Positions 7,690-16,871 of a DNA stretch of 40,862 bases are shown here, piece by piece (position 1 is the first letter of the stretch; each line of letters opens with the position of its first letter). This stretch comes from a virus, in the IMG/VR virus record IMGVR_UViG_3300044827_000011, positions 1 through 40,862 of that record; one strand, 5' to 3'. The notes beneath the pieces are model-generated. The model saw only the letters and a program-made list of their open reading frames with translations, did not search any database and was not told where the DNA came from. Made by a program: the position numbers and the translations under genes.

Positions 7690-9342
7690 ATGCCACAAGT
7701 ACCTAATTATACAGTTCAATATTCTGGTGGAGTCCAAAGCGGTTTGACAAATACCACGTCGCCTGATGTCGGGACTATGGCTCCGCCGGCTCAAGCGACG
7801 GCGACTCCGCCTAACGTTTCCGTCGGTACGGGAATAGGGCAATGGAGCGATCCTAGCGGGAGAACGGCCGGTGTTACGCCTCCGGGTTTTACGGCACAAA
7901 GCTGGCAGACGCAACAAGCCGATATGGCTAAGTATTTTCCTAGTCTCAATTCGGCGACGGGTCAACCGATAAACGCCGCTACCGTGGCCAATGGAGGCAA
8001 TCCCATTACCTTGCCTGGAACTCCGGTCCCGCAACATCCGGGAGACGTTGTTACCGGAAACAACGCCGGCATTGCCAGCGGTTCGGGCGGTTCGCTCGTG
8101 ATGAATCCCGATGGCACCTTGAATCCGGCTGCACAGAATGCCGATGGTCTTGACAGGGTCAGGGCCTTGATGGGCGTCACTCCTCCATCCTTGACGGATC
8201 AATATAATTCCTCACCGGAGAAAGCCCAGAGGGACCAAGCCCAGCGAGATACCAACAACTACATGGCACAAGTGAATACTATCGTCGCCAAGTCCCAAGC
8301 CGACCAATTAAGGGTCGTGGGACAGGGCAGGGGCATACCCGAAGCTGTGATTGGCGGCCAACAGGCCCAGATAGCCAGGGAAGCGGCCATAGAAGCATTG
8401 CCTGTTCAAGCATTGCTCTCGGCTTCACAGGGGAATCTGCAAATGGCCCAATCCAACTTGGATACAGTCTTCAAATTGAGAAGTGAGGATGCCAAACAGC
8501 AGTATGATTATAAGATAGGGATAATAAATGCGGTCTATGATGCGGCTGATAAATCTGACCAGAAAAAACTGGATGCCGTTAAGGCGCAAAATGAGCAGGC
8601 ATACAATGAAAAACAGGACTTTCTGAAGACCCAGAATCAACTGCTATCAAGTGCCGTACAGCAGGGTGCGCCAGGTTCGGTCGTACAAGCGATCAACAAA
8701 GCGACGACGGCTGCGGAAGCCATTACTGCGGCCGGTGCGTATGGCGGAGATATCCTTGATAGGCAATACAAGCAGGCACAGATAAGTAATCTTCAACAGA
8801 AGGCCAAACAAGCGTCTACGGCGCTTCCTCCGGCTACGCAGACCAGAGTTCAAGGAGTGGCATCGCAGTTTGACGCAGAACCGGTAGTCAAAGAATATAA
8901 TACGATTGCCACTTCCATTGATGCGGTAAGAAATGCCGGAGTTACCCCGACTGACGATATACAGAGAATATATGCTTTTGCCAAAGTGATGGACCCAAAC
9001 TCTGTTGTTAGAGAAGGGGAATATAAGACTGTGCAGGATTATGCCACGTCTCTCATGCAGCGGGCAGGGATAAAAGCAAAAAGAGTATTCGATAATTCTG
9101 GTTTCTTGACGGATGAAGCCAGGGGATTTCTTTTGAAAACACTGGAAAATCGTTTTAGTTCCACGGAAAAATCATACAATAATATCTATAAAGAATACGG
9201 CAGGAGGATAGATAAAGTGACTGGAAGAAATGATGGTACGGACTATATAACCAATTACAGCGAGGGGTATAATAATAACGATGATCCTTTGGGTATAAAT
9301 GATTCAAAGGCAGGCGGGCCTGATCCTCTTAAAATAAAATGA
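7690..9342 (+). CDS. Putative internal virion protein (550 aa)
   Basis: The N-terminal 170 residues are low-complexity, rich in Pro, Ala, Thr and Gly. The middle (about 180-330) is Gln/Ala-rich helix such as QRDQAQRDTNNYMAQVNTIV, and the C-terminal third is helical with many charged residues. There is no catalytic motif that I recognise. Long Gln/Ala-rich helical proteins placed just before another internal-type protein are typical of ejected proteins of short-tailed phages. It ends on ATGA with the 9339 gene, so the two are coupled. Confidence 0.5.
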   Translation: MPQVPNYTVQYSGGVQSGLTNTTSPDVGTMAPPAQATATPPNVSVGTGIGQWSDPSGRTAGVTPPGFTAQSWQTQQADMAKYFPSLNSATGQPINAATVANGGNPITLPGTPVPQHPGDVVTGNNAGIASGSGGSLVMNPDGTLNPAAQNADGLDRVRALMGVTPPSLTDQYNSSPEKAQRDQAQRDTNNYMAQVNTIVAKSQADQLRVVGQGRGIPEAVIGGQQAQIAREAAIEALPVQALLSASQGNLQMAQSNLDTVFKLRSEDAKQQYDYKIGIINAVYDAADKSDQKKLDAVKAQNEQAYNEKQDFLKTQNQLLSSAVQQGAPGSVVQAINKATTAAEAITAAGAYGGDILDRQYKQAQISNLQQKAKQASTALPPATQTRVQGVASQFDAEPVVKEYNTIATSIDAVRNAGVTPTDDIQRIYAFAKVMDPNSVVREGEYKTVQDYATSLMQRAGIKAKRVFDNSGFLTDEARGFLLKTLENRFSSTEKSYNNIYKEYGRRIDKVTGRNDGTDYITNYSEGYNNNDDPLGINDSKAGGPDPLKIK

Positions 9343-10673
9343 ATCCAACTGACTTCGCCAACAAAATAAGGCAGAAATATCCAGGAGCTTATGACAAAGT
9401 CCCTGACTATGAGCTGACCAAAAGGATAATTGATAAATATCCAGTCTATAAAAGCCAAGTCAATTTGGGAAAGATAGGACAATATGAACAGGAGGCGAGT
9501 CAAGCAATGGCACAAGCTAAAGAAGCGGAGGGTAAGGCAACCTTAGGCCATGCGATAACTTCCACTCTGATCGATCCTGCGGTCAAATTCATCGCCTCGG
9601 CGGTACGTTCTCCGGTTGATATCGTTCGCGGATTGCAAGGCCAGGCTCCATTACAGGATGAGATAACCCTTCCTTCGGGAGATAAGACGCAATCTATCCA
9701 AGCGGGATTCGGTAAGACGGCACAAGATGTCATTGAGGGTAAAGTTTCTCCATTAGCGGCGACAGCTGGCGTAGTCGGGGAGACTGTCGGTGGTGCAGGG
9801 GACGTTCTAGGAGGGGAGCAGGCCGTAAAAGCAGGTCTTCGATTGGCTGAACCTCTGAATAAGGTAATCGCAAGTAAAATTTCTTCTTCTATCGGCCAGA
9901 AAGCGGCAGCGGATGCTTTGGAAGTGGTGTCTCCACAACTCACTAAGAAAGAGACAGAGGCGGCAATCGCGGCTGGTCGAGGTCAAGGCGGAGGCATGTT
10001 TTCCAAAACAACGATTGAGCCGAATAAAAGATTGCTTGATGTAGCCGATGCGTCAAAAGGCATAGTAAGCAAAGGAATATCGGGAGCAGAAAATGTCAAT
10101 AATCTTCGATCCGCCATATCCTCCGAGGCCGAAACCTTAAGTCAGAAAGTAGCCAAGATAAAGCAACCTGTTTCAGAGAAAGGTGTCAAGACTTTCCTTG
10201 ATGCCGTAGAGAAACCGATTGAGATAGCTTCCGATGCCACACAAAGCAGAAAGTTTGACATTACCAAGAATGCTCTAATCAAGATAATTGCCAAGAATGA
10301 AAAGACGGTCGGAGGATTGTTAAAATCCAGGAAAGAATTCGATGCTCTTGTAGAGAAGGAATTTCCGACTCTCCATGATCGCGCCAATGCCCCATTTAAG
10401 AACGCAATTACCGGAATGCGAAATGCCTTGAATGACGCTATTGAATCCAATTTGCCTGATGGATTCGGCTATAAAGAAAGTCTGCGTTTGCAGAGGTTGT
10501 GGTATGAGGCAATAGATAACATATCCGGTAAATCGACAGGAGAAGTAGGTAGAACAGGTTTGGGAGCAAAAGCAACCAAGTTTGCAAAAAAACATCCCGT
10601 ACTTACGGCAGGCGCAGCTTATGCAGTTGGACAAAAGGCAGTCAATACTGCTAAGAAAATAACGGGTCAATAA
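9339..10673 (+). CDS. Putative internal/ejection virion protein (444 aa)
   Basis: Starts MNPTDFANKIRQKYPGAYDK and continues with KYPVYKSQV, an N-terminal pattern seen in phage internal proteins. The middle has Ala/Gly-rich amphipathic segments (SPLAATAGVVGETVGGAGDV) that could associate with membrane, and the C-terminus ends in a Lys/Ala-rich helix. It starts on ATGA and is the last gene before a small leftward gene. No enzymatic motif was seen. Confidence 0.5.
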   Translation: MNPTDFANKIRQKYPGAYDKVPDYELTKRIIDKYPVYKSQVNLGKIGQYEQEASQAMAQAKEAEGKATLGHAITSTLIDPAVKFIASAVRSPVDIVRGLQGQAPLQDEITLPSGDKTQSIQAGFGKTAQDVIEGKVSPLAATAGVVGETVGGAGDVLGGEQAVKAGLRLAEPLNKVIASKISSSIGQKAAADALEVVSPQLTKKETEAAIAAGRGQGGGMFSKTTIEPNKRLLDVADASKGIVSKGISGAENVNNLRSAISSEAETLSQKVAKIKQPVSEKGVKTFLDAVEKPIEIASDATQSRKFDITKNALIKIIAKNEKTVGGLLKSRKEFDALVEKEFPTLHDRANAPFKNAITGMRNALNDAIESNLPDGFGYKESLRLQRLWYEAIDNISGKSTGEVGRTGLGAKATKFAKKHPVLTAGAAYAVGQKAVNTAKKITGQ

Positions 10674-10776
10674 TGAGATTTATTATAAAGACAATCAATA
10701 GTCCAGTCCAAAAACTAAAACCCAATAATGCTAGGATCATTCCGCTGATAAAAAATAAAAGTATTATATTCATAGT

Positions 10777-10944
10777 TTAATAACCGATTATTATTACTCT
10801 TGCCACGAAAAACGCTACAACGAGAAATAGCAATGCTCCGATAAATATGAGGGATTTTACGGCAAATCCCACAGGACTGTCGGAGACAAAATATCCTATT
10901 GATAATAAAAGGCAGAATAGTCCGATAATGATGATGATAGTCAT
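10777..10944 (-). CDS. Small two-helix membrane protein
   Basis: 55 aa from the ATG at 10944, which has a good ribosome site (AAGGGAG) upstream. Two strongly hydrophobic segments (TIIIIIGLFCLLLSIGYF and SLIFIGALLFLVVAFFVA) flank a short polar loop. It lies alone on the minus strand inside the rightward virion block, under its own TTGACA-16-TATACT promoter. It could be a superinfection or lysis-timing protein, but there is no direct evidence. Confidence 0.6.
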   Translation of the reverse strand: MTIIIIIGLFCLLLSIGYFVSDSPVGFAVKSLIFIGALLFLVVAFFVARVIIIGY

Positions 10945-10986
10945 GTGTTTTGATAGCTCCCTTAAAATGTGGCGAGTTATGTAACA

Positions 10987-11014
10987 AGTATACACCTAAT
11001 GTATTTATTGTCAA
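10987..11014 (-). promoter_or_regulatory. Leftward sigma70-type promoter P1
   Basis: On the minus strand: -35 TTGACA (11009-11014), 16-bp spacer, -10 TATACT (10987-10992). It drives the small membrane protein gene. A perfect DnaA-box sequence lies 8 bp upstream of the -35. The layout is nearly identical to that at 25253-25280. Confidence 0.75.
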
Positions 11015-11022
11015 GCATGAGA

Positions 11023-11031
11023 TGTGGATAA
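11023..11031 (-). promoter_or_regulatory. DnaA-box sequence TTATCCACA at promoter P1
   Basis: A perfect 9-mer TTATCCACA on the minus strand, just upstream of the -35 of P1. A second site with one mismatch lies at 11044-11052. It could be a binding site for host DnaA or a phage regulator with the same target. Confidence 0.5.
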
Positions 11032-11110
11032 CTCTGTGGAGAGAGTGGATAAGGCCATTTCCTTGACATTCTGTGCCATATAACCTAAGGAATTGCTAGA
11101 ATGGGAGGTA

Positions 11111-12673
11111 ATGACACCTGAACTTAAAAGATTGAACGATCTCCTTTCCTTGCTGGAAGAACCTGCCGTCCGCAAGGATGACCTCGCTAGATATCTGGCG
11201 GATTTCAGTACCGTTGTCCGTGAGATTAAGGTTGCTCTCGAAGACCAGATTGCGTCAAGCGAGGAGAAACTGGCGGAAGACGTGAGGACAGTGGAAACCA
11301 ATCTTCGTGATTCGGAATCCCGCGTTAGAAATGTCATCGACAGCGTGCGGGAGCAGACATCCGCCGATTTGCAAACGGCCATTGCTTCTATCTCCAAAGA
11401 ATTGAAATCGGTTCGAGACCTCATTCCCCAAGTACCCGATTTATCTGACGAACTCTCGGCTTTGAAGGCCGATATAATGTTAGCCGAAGATCGGATAGCC
11501 AATATCAAAGTCGAGACTGCCGTAGAAGTTAGAGACAAACTGGAGACTCTGAAAGATGAAGAGCGCCTGGATGCTTCCGCCATCAAAGGACTGGAATCAG
11601 GCGGCAAGAAATTGGGCGATGACATTTTGAAAAGAGCCATAGGTATTGTCGACCAGCGCACCTCTTTTCTTATAAACAAGGTCAGCAACCTTCAAAGTAC
11701 GGTCAATACTTTAGGCACAGCTTCCGGTCTTTCGCTTTCAGGAGATGTCATAGGAAGTCAGTCAGGGTCCGTCATCGGTACGACTATCGTTCCCCATGCT
11801 GTCTCATTCGCCAAGTTTCAGGAAATCGGGGGATTGAAACTATTAGGTAATGTCGATGTCGGTTCGGGTGAGATAGAAGAAATAACTCTTGGTACTAATC
11901 TTTCTTTCGACGGTTCTACTCTTAATGCATCCGGCGGTGGTGGCTCTGGGACATCAGTAACATTCTTCGTCGATCAGACTGCCCATGGGTTTACAGTGGG
12001 TAATGTCCTTCGACTGGTTGCGGGTAGCGCCAATACTTATGCCAAAGCCCTGGCTGATTCTTCAGCCAATGCCGAGGTCGTGGGCATAGTCTCTGTCGTG
12101 GTCAATGCCAATAGGTTTGAACTTACCACTCATGGCATCGTGACTGTCGGCGTGCCGGCCGAGACTGCTGGCTCGGTACTCTTTCTCTCTGATTCAGTAG
12201 CCGGACTCCTTACCACGACCGAACCTACAACAAGCACTTCCGTTTCCAAGCCTCTGTGCGTAGTCAATGAATCAGGAGTGCGAATGACCTTATTCAATTG
12301 GCGTGGAATGTTGCTTTCAGGAGGTTCTGGCGGCGGAGGAGGCGGTTTGCCTCTTACGGTAACAGAGATAGACGCTATTCCTTCGGTGGCCAACGTCACT
12401 ACTATCAGATTCTCCAACAGTACGGTTACGGATAACGGATCAGGTACTGTCACGGTCACATCGGGAGGCGGCGGAGCTGGCATGGCTATGGAGGATGCCA
12501 CTGGTACTGTGGGAGGAGGCAATGTGACTTTCACCACAGTCAACTCTCCGGTCTGGGTTACTGTAAACGGACAGACTTTGGTAAGCGGAGACGGCTTTGC
12601 CCTATCAGGCACTTATACACTTACGTTCGATTCCGCTCCGACATCGCGGCCGCATTCGTTCTATAATCTATAA
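11111..12673 (+). CDS. Tail fibre protein with coiled-coil stem
   Basis: 520 aa from the ATG at 11111, with a GGGAGGT element immediately upstream. An in-frame TTG six codons earlier is an alternative start. Residues 1-200 are a charged coiled coil. They are followed by LSLSGDVIGSQSGSVIGT, a domain around VDQTAHGFTVGNVLRLV and NAEVVGIVS that is common in phage fibres, and Gly-rich linkers. A final module (FTTVNSPVWVTVNGQTL, then GTYTLTFDSAP) also resembles the 75-aa protein at 16644. Confidence 0.75.
   Translation: MTPELKRLNDLLSLLEEPAVRKDDLARYLADFSTVVREIKVALEDQIASSEEKLAEDVRTVETNLRDSESRVRNVIDSVREQTSADLQTAIASISKELKSVRDLIPQVPDLSDELSALKADIMLAEDRIANIKVETAVEVRDKLETLKDEERLDASAIKGLESGGKKLGDDILKRAIGIVDQRTSFLINKVSNLQSTVNTLGTASGLSLSGDVIGSQSGSVIGTTIVPHAVSFAKFQEIGGLKLLGNVDVGSGEIEEITLGTNLSFDGSTLNASGGGGSGTSVTFFVDQTAHGFTVGNVLRLVAGSANTYAKALADSSANAEVVGIVSVVVNANRFELTTHGIVTVGVPAETAGSVLFLSDSVAGLLTTTEPTTSTSVSKPLCVVNESGVRMTLFNWRGMLLSGGSGGGGGGLPLTVTEIDAIPSVANVTTIRFSNSTVTDNGSGTVTVTSGGGGAGMAMEDATGTVGGGNVTFTTVNSPVWVTVNGQTLVSGDGFALSGTYTLTFDSAPTSRPHSFYNL
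12662..12667 (+). promoter_or_regulatory. -10 element before the tailspike gene
   Basis: TATAAT with a weak -35-like CCGACA 18 bp upstream. Seven bases separate it from the ATG at 12675, with no Shine-Dalgarno. It lies in the last codons of the upstream fibre gene. Confidence 0.4.
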
Positions 12674-12674
12674 C

Positions 12675-15600
12675 ATGGCACAACCTATCTTAGGCGTATA
12701 TCAAGGAGGAACTTCAAGCGGGGTAATTACGACTGCCCGGCACAATCTGAATGCCCAGAATAAACTTTTCTATACCGTGGGCTTCGATGCCAACGACGAC
12801 TATGTCTGCGACGGCGTGGCGGACAACGTACAGATTCAGGCAGCTATTGATGCGGCAGTGGCGGACGGCGTGAATCACGTTCACATTAGAGGCAATACCA
12901 CGATCTACGACATCCAAGCTACTATCCATATCTTGAATGACAACTTCATGCTGACGGGCGACGGCAAGCAGACGCAACTGAAAATTAAAGACCATTTGGA
13001 CGACTTCACTATTGAAGTCGGAGATGATGTGACTGACATTTATAATATAACGCTTAAAGACTTCTCCCTTGATGGCAATAAGTTCAATCAGAATGGAAAT
13101 GAGGTTACGGCCGGCACGGCCTGGGGCATCTACTGCTGGAAAGCCCACAATTGCACTATTGACAATGTCGTAGCAAATCACTTCTCCCCCGTTGGAATTT
13201 CATTCGCCGATGCTTCTACCCATAATAAAATCGTAAATTGCGAAGGATCGTACTGCTTTTTCGATGGTTTCAATATCAATAGTTCAACTGACAATATCGT
13301 CGCCAACTGTATTGGACAACACAACGGCCACGGCGGAGTCATCTCGCGTTACGGCGAGGACAACATCATCACGGGTAATAATTTCTCATATAACGATTAC
13401 CTTTTAGGTTTCGGCGGGCAGGGCGTGGTTTCAGAGAAAGGAAAAAGGAATATCATCACCAACAATAATCTGCAATACAACTATGGTTCAGGTGTTTCAG
13501 TTTGGGATGAGGAGCAGGTCATCATCGCAAACAACCAATGTAATGAATGCGGTTTTAATGGCATAAGGTTGGATGGCGTCAAGCGCTCTATCATCAAAGG
13601 CAACATGTGCGTCAACAACGGGCAATTCCTCGGATCACAGAGAAATGGTATTTACCTGCAAAAGGCAGCCGGTGTGGGAACGTTGGATGCCATTGATAAC
13701 CTGATTGACGGCAACTGGACGTCCAACACCGGAGCGAATACCACGCAGCTCATGGGCATCAGACTGGAAGATGGGGCGGATACGAATATGATAATCAACA
13801 ATCATTTGCAAGATGCAACGACGCACGGCATTTCCCTTACCCTTGCAGGTGCGAATAACGTTGTAAAGAACAATCACAACTACAATCCTGATCAGCCTGT
13901 CTCACGAGGAAATATGACGGGCGTTCAAACATTCAATCGTTCTTCGGGCAGCGTGCAGTTCGCCACTTTGACAGGAAACATTACTGCGACCCTGACCGAT
14001 GGCGTGGTTATTGGTGACGTCTTTACTCTTGTCTTATCGCAAGACGGCACCGGTTCTCGAATCTTGACGATGGCCGGCACGAACTGGTCTTTCGCCCAAG
14101 GAAAACTTGTCTTGTCAACGGCTCCCAATTCCATCGATACCGTATCGTTCGTATGGACTGGAACTTTGTGGAGGGAATTATCGCGTGCGGTCAATTCCGT
14201 GGCGGTCGATGCTACTCTGGCTTCTATACCGATACCCTTTCAGGTTACGTCAAACGCCGATGCCCAGACCCTTTTCAGATTCAACATGGACAGAGCATGG
14301 AAATTCTGGCAAAGCGGCACCGGTGCTTCTACCAACTTGGTCTTACAAGATGAGACCGGTGACAAACATTTCCTTCTTAAAAATAGCGCGGGAAATACCG
14401 TCATAGATTTCCTGATGAACAGCGCCTCGGCTACCGCATCCGTCACACTTACACCACAGGTAGCCGGACAAGAGGGATTCAATGTGACTACTACCAAAAC
14501 TGGAAGAACGGCTTTACTCTCAAAGATCATTACGAACCTTGCCAATACCGCCAACAATCTGCAACTGACTTACAACTCTGTTGTGACAGACGCAGCAACC
14601 TACGCCAAAAGCGGTTCTGCTTTGCAGATAGATGCCAACAATACCCAGACATCGGGAACGATTACGGACACTTCTAATCTTTTGAAATTGACGCAGAGTT
14701 TTGCCGGGGCAACGGGGACAGTATTGGATATAAATAACCTTGGAAGTGGAAAGGGCATAGACATACGGAATAACGCTACGTCGTACTTCTCTGTGACCAC
14801 CGCTGCTACGACTATTGGAGCGTTGAATGGAGTATTGAAAGGTACCACAGGCGTTGTTTCAGGCGGTGCTACCTTGACTGACGTTGGAACTCCCACGGCT
14901 GACTTCTCGATGGGTACTCACAAACTCACAAGCGTTACCGATCCGACTTTGGCCCAGGATGCGGCTACCAAGAATTATGTTGATTCCGTGGCCGCCGGAC
15001 TTGATGCCAAAGCTTCTTGCGTTGTAGCTACCACGGCCAATATCGCTCTATCCGGTACGCAAACAATAGACGGCGTGGCTCTCATAGCAGGCGATAGGGT
15101 ACTTGTAAAGAACCAGACTGCCGCAGAGACCAATGGCATTTACACAGTGAACGCAAGCACTTGGCCTCGTGCCACGGACGCCGATACCGATGCTGAAGTC
15201 ACGTCGGGAATGTTTGCTTTCATCACTTCCGGCACGATGAATGCCAATACCGGCTGGGTGCTTTCGACGTCGGGGGCGATCGTCGTAGGGACGACGCCTC
15301 TTTCATTCACGCAGTTCTCGGCCATCGCTTCTATAAATGCAGGCAATGGCATCGTGAAAAACGGCAGCGATATACATTTTGCCCAATTGGCCGCCTATAC
15401 CACTGGTCGGATTCCTTTTGCTTCTTCGACTTCTGCCATCGGATTTCATGCAAGTTTGGCCTGGGATACGAGTAACCACCAACTTCTAATCGGACCTGGC
15501 ATTACTCTTGATTCGGTGACCTCTAATGCCGAGATAGTCGGTAGACTGACGGTCGGTTCGATAACCATGAATACCTCGACGGTTAGTACCATAGCCGTAT

Positions 15601-16634
15601 TTGATGCTTTTAATTCTTTGGAGAGCCTGACCAATGGTACGGGAGTGCTCACGAATAATGGCAGTGGCGGATTGACCTGGACAACGCCTGCCACGGGTGA
15701 TGTTCATGGAGCAGCATTTTCGACAGACAACGCACTAGTCAGATTCGATTCTACTACCGGTAAACTAATTCAGAACAGTACGGTCATCATGGATGACATC
15801 GGCAATCTGACATTACCTTCAAATATAACTATCGCGGGAGGCACGATTATTAACACCGTAACCTACGGCTGGCCCAATGCTCAAGGGGCCGATGGGGCGA
15901 TATTGACCAATGACAGCAATGGCAATCTGTCATGGGCTACGGACCTTACTACGGGCATGACCATCGGCGGAGCGTCCATATACCGCGGAGCGGGTTCTGA
16001 CGTTCTTGTAACCGACGGCGGAACCGGCGCTTCGACCAATACCGCTGGATTCAACAATCTCTCTCCCGCGACCACCCAAGGAGACATGATCTACCATAAT
16101 GGCACTAACAACGTCAGACTGGCCAAGGGCACGGCATTGCAGATGTTGCGCATGAATAGCGCGACGACTGCACCAGAATGGTTTACGGGTTCTAATAGGA
16201 ATCTGGTCAGCTTGGCCTCGGACGTATTATTAACTTCTGTGTCTTTCGCTAATATAACCGGTATGTCTTTCCCGGTTACAAGCGGAGTCAATTACCGATT
16301 CTACGCCATCATCTGTTACACGGCGTCCGTGGCGACGTGCGGCATCAGAGTTTCCTTGACCGCTCCAACGACAACTCTTCTTGCATACAAGACATCTACC
16401 GGACTTTCATCAACGGGTAGTACCGACACGAGCTGGGATAACTACCAATCCACCACCGATTCCGGCACCGTGTCGTCGAGCTCGGTTACTACATCTCAAG
16501 GGAATCTAGTCATACTCGAAGGCTTTATCAGGCCTTCGGCATCAGGCACGGTCCAACTTAGGGCAGCTATAGAAACTGCTACCGGTTCTCCAGTTTTGAC
16601 CGTAAAAAAAGATAGCAGTTTGGAGTGGTGGTAA
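12675..16634 (+). CDS. Giant tailspike/tail fibre with right-handed beta-helix (1319 aa)
   Basis: Start ATG 12675. Residues about 30-430 are a pectate-lyase-like parallel beta-helix: GVADNVQIQAAIDAAVADGV is the usual entry motif of tailspikes, followed by NosD-type rungs rich in Asn and Gly (IITGNNFSYN, IITNNNLQYNYGSGVSV). This domain may bind or cut surface polysaccharide. The rest is a fibre shaft with several known modules: DPTLAQDAATKNYVDS, and RVLVKNQTAAETNGIYTV. The C-terminal 100 residues form a beta-rich tip. It is by far the longest gene and probably the main receptor-binding spike. Confidence 0.8.
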   Translation: MAQPILGVYQGGTSSGVITTARHNLNAQNKLFYTVGFDANDDYVCDGVADNVQIQAAIDAAVADGVNHVHIRGNTTIYDIQATIHILNDNFMLTGDGKQTQLKIKDHLDDFTIEVGDDVTDIYNITLKDFSLDGNKFNQNGNEVTAGTAWGIYCWKAHNCTIDNVVANHFSPVGISFADASTHNKIVNCEGSYCFFDGFNINSSTDNIVANCIGQHNGHGGVISRYGEDNIITGNNFSYNDYLLGFGGQGVVSEKGKRNIITNNNLQYNYGSGVSVWDEEQVIIANNQCNECGFNGIRLDGVKRSIIKGNMCVNNGQFLGSQRNGIYLQKAAGVGTLDAIDNLIDGNWTSNTGANTTQLMGIRLEDGADTNMIINNHLQDATTHGISLTLAGANNVVKNNHNYNPDQPVSRGNMTGVQTFNRSSGSVQFATLTGNITATLTDGVVIGDVFTLVLSQDGTGSRILTMAGTNWSFAQGKLVLSTAPNSIDTVSFVWTGTLWRELSRAVNSVAVDATLASIPIPFQVTSNADAQTLFRFNMDRAWKFWQSGTGASTNLVLQDETGDKHFLLKNSAGNTVIDFLMNSASATASVTLTPQVAGQEGFNVTTTKTGRTALLSKIITNLANTANNLQLTYNSVVTDAATYAKSGSALQIDANNTQTSGTITDTSNLLKLTQSFAGATGTVLDINNLGSGKGIDIRNNATSYFSVTTAATTIGALNGVLKGTTGVVSGGATLTDVGTPTADFSMGTHKLTSVTDPTLAQDAATKNYVDSVAAGLDAKASCVVATTANIALSGTQTIDGVALIAGDRVLVKNQTAAETNGIYTVNASTWPRATDADTDAEVTSGMFAFITSGTMNANTGWVLSTSGAIVVGTTPLSFTQFSAIASINAGNGIVKNGSDIHFAQLAAYTTGRIPFASSTSAIGFHASLAWDTSNHQLLIGPGITLDSVTSNAEIVGRLTVGSITMNTSTVSTIAVFDAFNSLESLTNGTGVLTNNGSGGLTWTTPATGDVHGAAFSTDNALVRFDSTTGKLIQNSTVIMDDIGNLTLPSNITIAGGTIINTVTYGWPNAQGADGAILTNDSNGNLSWATDLTTGMTIGGASIYRGAGSDVLVTDGGTGASTNTAGFNNLSPATTQGDMIYHNGTNNVRLAKGTALQMLRMNSATTAPEWFTGSNRNLVSLASDVLLTSVSFANITGMSFPVTSGVNYRFYAIICYTASVATCGIRVSLTAPTTTLLAYKTSTGLSSTGSTDTSWDNYQSTTDSGTVSSSSVTTSQGNLVILEGFIRPSASGTVQLRAAIETATGSPVLTVKKDSSLEWW

Positions 16635-16643
16635 TATAATCAC

Positions 16644-16871
16644 ATGAGCAATTCAGCTTTTGCAAGAGCCGCCTTACAAACCCTCGCCGCCACGGGAGCG
16701 GTGAACGGCGTCAATACTTCTTTCACTTTCACTTCTCAACCGACATTCGTCATTTCCGATGGCATCATGCTAAGTCCAACCAACTACAATGCGTCTGTCA
16801 ATTGGGCATGGTCAGGGTCTACGGCCACGATGACGATTCCGCCACAGAGTAGTATAATGGGGTTACTGTGA
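16644..16871 (+). CDS. Small beta-domain protein, fibre-associated
   Basis: 75 aa starting at ATG 16644, ten bases after the spike gene. The pattern VNGVNTSFTFTSQPTFVISDG then MLSPTNYNASV is the short beta module found at phage fibre ends. TATAAT ends three bases before the ATG. Its stop overlaps the GTG start of the next gene (GTGA). Confidence 0.55.
   Translation: MSNSAFARAALQTLAATGAVNGVNTSFTFTSQPTFVISDGIMLSPTNYNASVNWAWSGSTATMTIPPQSSIMGLL

Noticed and set aside
7573-8202. Leftward 209-codon frame
   Set aside because: Arg-rich, opposite a virion gene and without any family motif or ribosome site.
11063-11068. TTGACA on the plus strand before the fibre gene at 11111
   Set aside because: No -10 hexamer at 15-19 bp; TAGAAT lies 28 bp away, too far for a normal promoter.
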